From assembly GCA_021234155.1 (NCBI GenBank), contig JAJEKV010000002.1:36809107-36873106 (forward strand): a stretch of 64,000 nucleotides of DNA. The letters are read 5' to 3'. The stretch comes from Isoetes taiwanensis. Lineage: Eukaryota; Streptophyta; Lycopodiopsida; Isoetales; Isoetaceae. The notes under the pieces are model-generated. The model had not been told where the DNA came from. It saw only the letters and a program-made list of their open reading frames with translations, and did no database searches. Both the position numbers and the translations under genes were made by a program. This document shows, piece after piece, positions 31,374 through 41,000 of this stretch (positions are counted from its first letter, which is position 1; each line of letters starts with the position of its first letter).

Positions 31374-33924
31374 ATGGAGGAGGAGTGGAATGCGGCTGTG
31401 GCTGCGGCAGCTATGGACAAATTAGAGGAAAAGAGAGAAGAGGTAAGTATTCGATTCACTCATAGCAATCTTCAAGGGCTGTAAACAAGCATTGTCATTT
31501 GGTGTTTAATGTTTTTTTTTTTTTCAGCTTAGGGCTGAAATACAGTCCGAATCACCTCCAAATGGCATGTTTGATCATGGCAATGTACATTGGTATCCTG
31601 AAGAGCATCAGGTACCTGATATTCAAGGGGGTGGCCAGATGCTTGTTTGGACCTGCTACATCCATACAGACCGGGTCCAAGATTTCGTTCTTGGGGAGCA
31701 GAGGAATTGTGAAGCACCTGCCAATTTCTATCTAAGGAGTTCAGTGCCTGAGAGAGTGTTAAAAAGACCCTACAAGGATTTCTATATGACGTTGAAGAGG
31801 TATTGGTTTGATTCATGTGTTTGTTTTTTAAATCATGAGTCCAAGATCCAATAGGTTATGTGTTTGATTATAATTCTTGCTTTTTTAAGTCATTTGATGT
31901 GCTTGTCATTAGGATTACACCTAGTAGATCAAAACTAACTTGTAATGCACAATACAGATATTGGTGTTCATAGAGACTTCAAGACAAGACAGCAAACACT
32001 CATGTGGTTGAGGATAGACCACGTCCACCCGGCACACGTAGGAAAAGGGTTGAGAGGGGAGAGGGTATACGTAGGGGCTGCCAGTGCCATTTCACAATCA
32101 GGCAACTCTATTTCCTTCCAGAAATTTCACATATCACTTATTATGGGTTTGATCACAAGAATATCCAAGGTTTGCCCTGCCATGGTAGGTCCATTGACCC
32201 ATCCTCGGGAATTAAGTTCAAGCTACCACCCTGGATCTCACAAGAATTGAAGGAATGGGTAAGAGAGAAGCTTGTCCAATGGCACACGCCACGTAGTGTC
32301 ATGAACATGCATGAAGAGAGGTGGAGGTTGAGACTTGAAGTGAATGGATTGGAAAGCATGTGTAGGGATAATGTGTGAAAATTCGGGACGTGTACAATGT
32401 TGAAAAGGGAGTTGTTTGTAACACATGGAAGCTACATGAAGATCTTCCCACTAGCATTCACATGTGGGTTCAACAACACCAAGATTCTGTGTTCATGCAT
32501 GAGCACAGAGACTTGTTTCAATTAGGAGTTATGACTCCAATCCAAAGGGAGTCCATGTTGAGATTTGGTAAGAACAGAGCCATTTGCATGGACTCTACTT
32601 TCAAAACAAACGACAAGAGGTGAGGTTCTTCCTCAACTTTTATTGTGTGTTCTCCTCGTACATTGAGTTGATTTGATTATTGTATATGGTTTAATGCAGG
32701 TTCTATCTTTTCACACCTATTGTCTTTGATGAGTATTCCAATGGTTTACCATTGGCTTACGTTCTTACCAATTCTCAAAAGAGTGGAGCTATAACAAAGT
32801 GGATGCAAGCACTAAAGGAATCCTTATGCCAAGATGATCCTGATTGGCAACCTACAGATGATGCCCATGCTGAGATAAAGGCCGTGAAAAAAGTAACTTG
32901 TCAAACTCTAATCCTTGGGAGAATTCCATATGTACTAACATTGTTTATTTCCATAGGTTTTTCCTAGTGTGCCCGTGCAAATTAGCATATGGCACGTGAG
33001 GAGGGCTTGGATCAAGTGGTTGCAGAAGAACATCAAGAACAAGGTGGCACGTAACGATCTGTTCAAGGAACTTGGTTACATTATGTAGAAGGTCCTCTAG
33101 GGGATGTCTACGGTGAAGAGTATAGGGGGGCAGTAAGGAGGGAGGCCACTAAGAAATTGGAAGACTTAGTGAGGAAGTATCCTCAATACCCCAAGTTGGC
33201 GGCTTACATGAGTAAGGAGTGGACCAAAAACATTTGCCAATGGGTATTGGCTACAAGGATGTACCCTCACTCCAACAAAGAGACTAATGCAGCCATAGAG
33301 GCATGGCATTGTGCCTTGAAAAGGCGCCTGGCATTTCAAAACGAGCACTCCGAGGACGGAGGATTGATTGGCTGCTCTACATTCTATCCAACAACGTGGA
33401 GACACACATGGCATACATCAGGTATAACTTCTAATCATCTTCTCTAGCCTATTTTGATTTTGCAAGTACATAATTCTCTTGTCATCTAGGTCCGTGAAGG
33501 AAGCAGGGTTTGTGGTGAACACCTCCCAGGAAGAGATAGTACAGTGTGCCATACGAGGTGCAAGGAAGATTGGAGATGAACAGGTCACATTCACTAGCTT
33601 CGAAGAAGGTGAGGCAGAAGTGCAAAGTGAACGAACTCTAGGGCAAGAACCATACTTTGTGAACGGGGCACACAAGAACTGGGCATGCTGTGACTGTCCC
33701 TGGGGAGCCAAGGGCAACTTATGTGAGCACCAGGTTGTCATGCAAATGTTGGGCAACTACAGGGATCAAGAACTTTTACAGGTGCTTGGATCCCAATGTG
33801 GGACAATTGGTGGGGGCATGGACCACTTGAGGCCATGTGAGGATCTATTTCATGGGGCCTTTCATGGGGAGGAAACCATATATGAAGATGTGGCCGAGAT
33901 TGTAAGCTTGGACGAGTCTCCCTC
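31374..33924 (+). pseudogene. Mutator-like (MULE) transposase gene with introns, inactivated
   Basis: Exons fit 31374-31442, 31528-31799, 31976-32619, 32700-32892, 32957-33420 and 33490 onward, with GT-AG borders. Domains in order: an N-terminal WVTxxG-like region ending GCQCHFTIRQLYFLPE; the MULE core with ICMDSTFKTN (first catalytic Asp), a TDDAHAEIKAV segment, VFPSVPVQISIWHVRRAW and NAAIEAWHCALKRRL (catalytic Glu region); then a SWIM zinc finger CDCPWGAKGNLCEH. Three lesions are visible: an extra two bases in GTGTG at 32373-32377, a missing base with in-frame stop near 33087, and a frame change near 33340-33360. The gene is then cut at 33924 by an LTR, so the natural C-terminus is lost. 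Several introns are unusual for an active MULE and could mean a domesticated, FAR1/MUSTANG-like gene that later died. Confidence 0.8.
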
Positions 33925-34352
33925 TGTTAGAGCCTGAACTCTAACCTTGCAAGCAGGATGAAAAACCCAACAATCCAAGCTCAATCTAACAGAACAAGGC
34001 AATGCACAACACAAAGAATCATCATCTCCATAGCTAGATCAAGCAAAATGCTCTCTCTCCAATACACCGTCTCCCTCCCTGCTCAGATAATACTGCTCAT
34101 AATGGCTCCACAATGCATACGTGCAAATATCCTGCACGCGTGCATGCGCGTATATCACTCTATATACGGTATATGACAAGTGTGGTGAGTGGTGACAAGT
34201 GTGGTGAGTGGTGAGTGGTGACGAGTGTGGTGAGTGGTGATCACCCCAACAGTGGCGACCACAGTGGGAAAATGTGCCACTCCATGGCGGAGAACCCACA
34301 ACAAAACAAACTCATATGGTCCTTGGGACATGTCCCCAAATGACACATTACA
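33925..34352 (-). repeat. 3' LTR of the gypsy element, 428 bp
   Basis: On the minus strand the LTR begins TGTAATGTGTCATTTGGGG at 34352 and ends CTCTAACA at 33925, so it has TG...CA ends. It directly follows a polypurine tract. It contains a run of GTGGTGAGTGGTGA units (34176-34240) and several GCATGCG-like stretches near 34140. The paired 5' LTR was not found in the window. Confidence 0.7.
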
Positions 34353-34364
34353 CCCTCCTCAAAT
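34353..34364 (-). promoter_or_regulatory. Polypurine tract of the gypsy element
   Basis: ATTTGAGGAGGG on the minus strand lies immediately before the LTR start TGTAATG. This is the expected position and composition for the plus-strand primer of reverse transcription. Confidence 0.75.
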
Positions 34365-34552
34365 CCAAATGACTAATACAAACAAACTGGTCCAAAATGA
34401 CAGTGACGAAACAGAGTCTTTGTAACTGTGCCAAACTTTGAAAGCTGATATCTTGAGTTCCAGAACTCCGTTTGACCTGCACCATAGCTCGTTGGATTCG
34501 TATTGCCGAAACACATCTTTTGATGTAGGATAGATGAAGTATTACAGAACTG

Positions 34553-35899
34553 TCACCATCTGTTTTTACAGAAAAACGACCTGCTGTAACTCAAAAATTC
34601 TCCACAATTCTCTGTAATTGGAGCTATACCAAATCTGAATCTCTTAGAAAAGCACTTCTCTTTCAAAATAAGGCCTGAGATCCTTGCCATTTCTGGGATT
34701 AGGCAACAATTCCCCTTCTGGTAGAAAGCCCCACCTGGTACCTCTTTATCAATCAGAAATGGGCCTTCCCATGGGCTTTGAAATTTGGATAGATGCTTCT
34801 TAGTGGTCCTGCACAACACCAATTGCCCCTCCTCAAATGGATTGACAACCTGTAACTTATCTTTGATAAGCTTTACTTTTTGTTTATGCCTCATATTGAA
34901 GTCTGCTGCTTCTTGTCTCATCTCTTGCAATTGCAGCAAATCAGCCATCCTATTATGCACTTGATTTGGATTTGGAACTTCTCCTAAGTTCTCATAATAA
35001 GGTAACTCAACAAATGAACACAAAGGAATGTCCAAATGAATCGGCATCACAGCTTGCACTCCATAAACCAATTCAAATGGTGTAAATCCTGTAGCCAACT
35101 TGTAAGTACACCTGAAACTCCATAATGCACCTGTTAAGGCTTCATGCCAATTTCTTTGATTATCCTTCACTGTTTTAGCCAAGATAGCTTTCAGAATTTT
35201 GTTAGTAGACTCAGCTTGCCCATTTCCCTGTGGATAATAAGCAGAAGCTTGCACATGTTGAACACCAATCTTTTCTGTTAACTGAGCTACTACTTTCCCC
35301 ATGAAATGAGTTCCCCGATCAGACAAAAGAATGGTTGGAACACCAAACCGAGAAATCAAATTGTGATAAAGAAAGCTTACTGTGGTATTTTCTGTAGCAT
35401 GCTTTGCTGGAATTGCTTCTACCCACTTCGTAAACATACATGTGGCTGCCAAGATATACTTATGACCTTTGGAAGATGGAGGATTGATAGGCCCAATATA
35501 ATCCAATCCCCACATATGAAATGGACCAATGCTCAAAATAGGATGGAATGGCATATTATTATGGCCTGTTAACTGCTTGTGCCTTTGACACTTCTCACAT
35601 TTGCTAACAAAGTCTCTAGTATCCTTGTAAAGAGTTGGCCAATAATATCCCCAATGAAGGATCTTCCTAGCTGTGGTTCTGGCTGCAAAATGCCCCCCCG
35701 AATCATGTGCTTGCTGCAACAAATCATGAGTTTGCTGACCAGCAACACACCTTAATAAGAGACCTTCCATAGTCCTCTTATAAAGAATAGCTTCATGCAC
35801 CACATAACCAGCTGCTTGTACTCTAAGAGCATGCTTTTGTTGCTTTGAAAATGATGAAGGATAAGTCTGATCTTGTAAATTTATATATTGGCATACCAC
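34553..35899 (-). CDS. Gypsy integrase (open, 448 codons)
   Basis: The zinc-binding HHCC motif is complete: His and His in QQAHDSGGHFAAR, Cys and Cys in KCEKCQRHK. The catalytic core is also complete: Asp in WGLDYIGPI, Asp in LLSDRGTHF and Glu in NGQAESTNK. Near the C-terminus WEGPFLIDKEV is the GPF/Y module. No chromodomain follows. It joins the RNase H frame through a one-base frame change at about 35885, so it would not be made as one polyprotein from this copy. Its long open frame suggests fairly recent insertion. Confidence 0.85.
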   Translation of the reverse strand: MVCQYINLQDQTYPSSFSKQQKHALRVQAAGYVVHEAILYKRTMEGLLLRCVAGQQTHDLLQQAHDSGGHFAARTTARKILHWGYYWPTLYKDTRDFVSKCEKCQRHKQLTGHNNMPFHPILSIGPFHMWGLDYIGPINPPSSKGHKYILAATCMFTKWVEAIPAKHATENTTVSFLYHNLISRFGVPTILLSDRGTHFMGKVVAQLTEKIGVQHVQASAYYPQGNGQAESTNKILKAILAKTVKDNQRNWHEALTGALWSFRCTYKLATGFTPFELVYGVQAVMPIHLDIPLCSFVELPYYENLGEVPNPNQVHNRMADLLQLQEMRQEAADFNMRHKQKVKLIKDKLQVVNPFEEGQLVLCRTTKKHLSKFQSPWEGPFLIDKEVPGGAFYQKGNCCLIPEMARISGLILKEKCFSKRFRFGIAPITENCGEFLSYSRSFFCKNRW

Positions 35900-36654
35900 A
35901 GATCCACGGTCTCAATAAACCCTTGTAATACACCATTATCCTGAACTTCTACTGGCTGGTCTGTTTCCTCTTCTATTTCAGCACCACTATTCAAATAGGC
36001 ACTTGGATTATGAGCCCCTTGAGCCATCTTAACATACTTCAACTCAAATTCTTGTATGATAAGAGCCCATCTTGTAAATTTAGGATCTTGGACAGTCTTA
36101 TTGTAAATGCATGGCAATGGGTTCACATCCATATGAATGTAGACATACTGTGCATTTGCTGAATTCCATTGTGAAGGAAGAAGATAATGTCTAAATTTAT
36201 TCAAGGCCCACTTCAATGCCAAGCCAAGATGCTCCACATGAGTCCATTTCTGCTCTTGTGGAGTTAACAACCTGCTAGCATAGTAATTCACATCATAATG
36301 TTTTTGCTGATTTTTCTGACATAGTGTGACAGCCAAAGCTTGCTCCCAAACTATAAAGAATAAATGAAAAGGCTCACTCATTCTTGGAGGAATCAGCAAA
36401 GTTCTCTCTTTCAATTGTCCAAGGCACCATTCAAATGCTTCTTGAGCATCCTCCTTCCATCTAAAATTCTGCCCTGGCTTCATACAATCCACAAGTGGCT
36501 GGGTTATTTTAGCAAAATTGTGCAAATACCTCCTACTAAAACTGAGTTGGCCATATAAGCTTCTCACTTGTGATACATTTGTAGGTGGTTTCACCTTCTC
36601 CAAGGCTGCAATCTTACCATGATCCACGCACTTGTAATCCATTTTCTGAAACAT
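35881..36654 (-). pseudogene. Gypsy RNase H region
   Basis: The frame begins in the RT-RNase H linker (KIAALEKVKPPTNVSQVRSL and YLHNFAKITQPLVDC, the usual connection region). The RNase H domain shows YYASRLLTPQEQKWTHVEHL (the 'SR.L...E..Y...E' motif with changes) and FTRWALIIQEFELKYVKMAQ. It ends VDLWYANI, the normal junction to integrase. Frame changes at both ends (about 36617-36640 and 35885) separate it from RT and integrase. Confidence 0.75.
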
Positions 36655-37450
36655 AATTGCCCAATAGTTTTCCTCCTCTAGTGAAGAAAATACACTTAGC
36701 AGGATTCAAACTTATGCCATACAATCGGCATCTTTCAAGAACTTTTCTGAGATGATCCAAGTGATATCTTCTTGGATTCAAAAACACTATTAAATCATCT
36801 ATAAAGACTCTCAAACAGTCCAAAATGTCATGAAAAGCATATGTCATAGCTCGCTGAAATGTGGCTGGAGCATTTGTAAGGCCAAAAGGTAATACCTTAT
36901 AAGCATAAATGCCAAAAGGTGTTCGAAAAGCCGTCATTGCTTGATGTGGTGGATAGATTTGGATCTGTTTATATCCTGAGTAACCATCCAAGAACGAATA
37001 GGCATGATTTCCTGCAACAATATCCAACAAAGTGTCTATGAATGGTGTAGGAAAATGATCTCTTTTGGTAGCTTTGTTGAGATCCCTGTAATCAATGCAT
37101 ACTCGGATTGAGTTATTTGGCTTTCTCACTGGTACAATAGAACTGATCCAATCTGAATTTGGCACTGGTACAATAAATCCTGCCTCCAAAAGCTTCATGA
37201 CCTCAACCTTTACTTGCTCCTCTATTGCTGGACTCATTCTCCTTTGAGCTTGTTGGACTGGTTTTGATCATTGTTTCAAATCAATGGTATGAATCACAAC
37301 CTCTGGTGGAATGCCTTTCAATTCTTTGTAATTTCTTGCCAAAACATCCCTGAATTCTCTTAACAAAGATATCAAATCACGTTCCTCGTCTTGAGTAAGA
37401 TCTCCTCCAATAGTAACCAATTCTTCTTGATTTCCTTGAGAAATATTGAC
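36614..37450 (-). pseudogene. Gypsy reverse transcriptase region
   Basis: From 37237 the open frame shows motif 1-2 (VPVRKPNNSIRVCIDYRDLN), motif 3-4 (AYSFLDGYSGYKQI, and FRTPFGIYAYKVLPFGLTNA) and the catalytic motif VFIDDLIVF at about 36794-36805. Here FIDD replaces the common Y-x-DD, a possible loss or a tolerated variant. Upstream the same protein continues through EERDLISLLREFRDVLA and PPEVVIHTIDLKQ, but a TGA at 37268-37270 interrupts it. A small insertion then shifts the frame before the RNase H linker. Confidence 0.8.
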
Positions 37451-37454
37451 GTTC

Positions 37455-37645
37455 TTAACGGAATGTGGTGACTGTGATGAATGTGGTGAATTTGGTGAGT
37501 GTGGTGACTGTGATGAATGTGGTGACTGTGGTGACTGTGGTGAATGTGGTGAATGTGGTGAATGTGGTGCGTGTGATGACTGTGGTGACTGTAATGGATG
37601 TGATGAATGTGATGCATGTGGTGACTGTGATGACTGTGGTGAACA
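37455..37645 (-). repeat. Ser-Pro-His minisatellite inside gypsy pol
   Basis: About 190 bp built from 9- and 12-base units of the GTGGTGACTGTGATGAAT type. On the minus strand they encode repeated SPHS/SPQS, open in frame with the downstream pol segment (HSVKNVNISQG). The tract lies between the protease and RT domains, a tolerant linker. A similar GTGGTGAGTG tract occurs in this element's LTR. Confidence 0.85.
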
Positions 37646-37675
37646 TGGACTGATCTGATTTACCTCATCCTCCAG

Positions 37676-38040
37676 AATGTGCGCATATGCGACGTGTACT
37701 GCGACGTCTGACACTCGTGACCTGGCAGATCTGTCACGCCAGGTGGATGTCAGCGCCAAGTGGACGACAGTTGCCACATTTATGACGCCACGCCGCATGC
37801 GGCGCCACGCCACTTGGTCTATCCGCCACGCCCGGTGGATCGGGCGCCGCGTGGACGACATGTGTCACGCCAGGTGGATGTCTGCGATGTGACGTCGCAT
37901 GCAACGTGACGTGACATTACAGAACGGATGACACGTCAATACGTATTTGCCACGTGTACTGCCAAGTCATAGGTGACCTGGCAGGTGACCGTTGACAATA
38001 CGCCGCGTCGCGGCGATCTGGCGATGTCAAAACTCATTTC
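37676..38040. repeat. GC-rich palindrome-bearing segment at left edge of the interruption
   Basis: Right after the pol codons for ILEDEVNQ the sequence changes to repeated GCGACGT, CACGCCAGGTGGATGTC (37735 and 37866) and GCATGC-centred palindromes such as CGCCGCATGCGGCG (37792-37805). Related CGTCGCATGCGACG motifs lie at 43.78 and 58.06-58.25 kb. It may be a terminal or subterminal region of an element inserted in the gypsy. Confidence 0.45.
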
Positions 38041-41000
38041 TTAGTTGGGTGAACATGTGTGGTCTTCTGGCCACGGAACGTGCTCCCCAGGGCAATGTCG
38101 ACGTCCTGAGTCCATTGGCAGAGACGAATCGCGGTTCTGGGGAGGGGAGATCGCCGTCCGGCCCCTCCTTTGGGAGAGGAAATTCGGGCAAGCAGCTTTT
38201 TGAAGGGATTTTAGGGTCCGTGTTTCAAGGCCAACACCCCCACTCCACATCAAGTCACGCAAGCCAGCAAGGTCCCTACCGACCGACAAGGAGAGGGCCT
38301 CCAAAACGTAAACCCCGTGGGTTGCCGTGTTCGAAGGGGGTTTGCGCTTTGGGGGCCGAGACTTGGTCTGCTGCACTTGGGACCTGGCCGAAGCCGCAGC
38401 GAGAATACGGAGCAAGGGAACCGACGGAGCTGAGTTTTGGCCCGTCCTCCTCCCCGATGTGGCAAGTAGAAGTCTGGGGCGGCAAATGGCAAGACATTCA
38501 TAAATTCGCAATTAATGCATTGTACGAAAATAAATTATGAGTTTTTGCCAGCTGGATTCCTAATTCATCTCCAGCGCACAGCCCAATTTTGAAATTTTCG
38601 GAGAAGGTCTAGGTCAAAGGGTTAGCATTAGAATCGGTCCGGGCAGCCCGCTTGGTGGCAACCGAGCCGCACCCTTCCCCAAGTCAAACGAGACCAGGAC
38701 CTTGCAGGGATCCCTCACAAGAGGGGAGAGTCCCGACCCCAAGAGGCGGGATCCAAAAAAGTTCCCGAGGCAGCCCTTCCTAGCGGCCCTCCCACCGGGC
38801 TGACGCTTAATGACCACCCTCCCCGAGCCCCGTTCCCCTATCCGGACCGCTGGATCCTCCTGGCCGGGACCCCTCTTCGGGAAGGCCCAAAAGATTCCAG
38901 ATCGGGTCCGGGAGAACTTGTCAAACCGCTGGGCGCCCCGAGGGCCTGGGTCTTGTATAAACCGTAGTGTTTTGTCGCTTCGGCACCGGGAGCTCCTAAT
39001 GGCAAATCGACCCCTCGCCAAATCATCGTCCGAATGGTGAAATTAGCCTAGGGAGCAAGTTACAAGGTCGGTTTTGCAAAAGAAAGAAACACTCACGCCC
39101 TCCACGGCAGTATCCCGCACCCACATCCTAGGCCAATTGACTACGAGTGTGATGGAAGTGAGCTACTTTGGCGCTTCTTGGAGGCCGGGTGGTCTTCCTC
39201 GCCACACGGAACTTGGTCCCCGTGGCAATGTCGACGTTTCGAGTCCATTGGCAGAGCCAAATCACAATTCCGAGAGGGAGGTCGCCTGGTCCCCCCTGTG
39301 GCCTTGGGGAGAGGAAATTCGGGCAAGCAGCCTTCCGGGGGATTTTAGGGTCCCCGCCTGCCTCAACACCCCCACTCCACGCCAAGTCACGCTGCAAAGG
39401 TCCCGCCCGAATCGACAAGGAGAGGGCCTCCAAAACGTAAACCGTGTGGGTTGCCAGGTTCTAGAAGGGTTTGCGCTTTTGGGGGCCGAGACTTGGTCTG
39501 TTGCACTTGGGACCCGGCGAAAGCCGCAGCGGGAGAATACGGAGCAAGGGGAACTGGACGGAGCGGAGTTTGGGCCTGTCCTCCTCCCGATGTGGCAAGT
39601 AGAAGTCGGGGGCGCTTTTGCAGCTGGCAAGACATTCATAAATTCGCAATTAATGCATTGTACGAAAATAAATTATGATTTTTGCCACCGGATTCCTAAT
39701 TCATCTCCAAAGACACAGCCCAATTTTCAAATTTTCTGGAGAAGGTCTAGGTCAAAGGGTTAGCATTAGAACGGGTGGGGCAGCCCGCTGCGGGCAACCG
39801 AGCCGCACCCTTCCCAAGTCAAACGAGACCAGACCTTTGCAGGGATCCCTCACAAGAGGGGAGAGTCCTGACCCCAAGAGGCGGGATCCAAAAAGTTCCC
39901 CGAGGCAGCCCTTCCCGGCAGCGCCCCCCGGGGTCGCACGCTAATGACCACCCTCCCGGCCCTGGTTCCCCTATCCGACCGCTGGATCCTCCTGGCCGGG
40001 GGCCCTCTTCTGAAGGCCCAAAAGATTCCAGATCGGTCCCTGAGAACTTGTCAAACCGCGGGCGCCCCGAGGTCTGGCCTTGTATAAACCGCAAAGAGTT
40101 TTGTCGTTCGGGCACCGGGAGGCTTCTAATGGCAAATCGACCCTCGACAAATCGTCCTAATGGTGAAATTAGCCTAGGGAGCAAGTTATAAGGTCGGTTT
40201 TGCAAAAGAAAGAAACACTCACGCCCCACACTCCAGATCCCGCACCCACATCCTAGGCCAATTGACTACGAGTGTGATGGAAGTGAGCTACTTTGGCGCT
40301 TCTTGGAGGTTGGGTGGTCTTCTGGCCACGGAACTTGGTCCCCAGGGCAATGTCGACGTTTCGAGTCCATTGGCAGAGCCAAATTGCGACCCCGAGAGGG
40401 AGGTTGGCCGTCCGGCCCCTGTGGCCTTGGGGAGAGGAAATTCGGGCAAGCAGCCTTTGGGATTTTAGGGTCCCCGCCTCAAGGCCAACACCCCCACTCC
40501 ACGCCAAGTCACGGCCAAGGTCCCTACCGACCGACAAGGAGAGGGCCTCCAAAACGTAAAACCCCGTGGGCTGCCGTGTTCTAGAAGGGTTTGGCGCTTT
40601 TGGGGCCGAGACTTGGTCTGCGTTGCACTTGGGACCTGGCCGAAAGCCGCAGCAGAGAATACTGAGCAAGGGGAACCGACGGAGCGGAGTTTGGGCCTGC
40701 CCTCTTCCGATGTGGCAAGTAGAAGTTGGGGGCTTTTGCAAAGGCAAGACATTCATAAATTCGCAATTAATGCATTGTACGAAAATAAATTCTGAACTTT
40801 TGCCACCGGATTCCTAATTCATCTCCAAAGACACAGCCCCAATTTTCGGAATTTTCTGGAGAAGGTCTAGATCAAAGGGTTAGCATTAGAACGGGTCGGG
40901 CAGCCCGCTGCGTGGCAACCGAAATGGCACCCTTCCCCAAGTCAAACGAGACCAGGACCTTGCAGGATCCCTCACAAGAGGGGAGAGTCCCACCCCAAGA

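Larger units (their letters stand above)
33925..37676 (-). mobile_element. Ty3/gypsy LTR retrotransposon, 3' part
   Basis: In minus-strand order the window holds a pol N-terminal segment, RT, RNase H, integrase, polypurine tract and 3' LTR. The 5' LTR, gag and most of the protease are not adjacent. A matching protease-like piece lies at 58390-58598 on the same strand, so about 20.7 kb of other DNA probably split this element. It is inserted in the MULE gene. The integrase C-terminus resembles non-chromovirus (Tat/Athila-like) plant elements in lacking a chromodomain, but lineage needs a tree. Confidence 0.8.
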
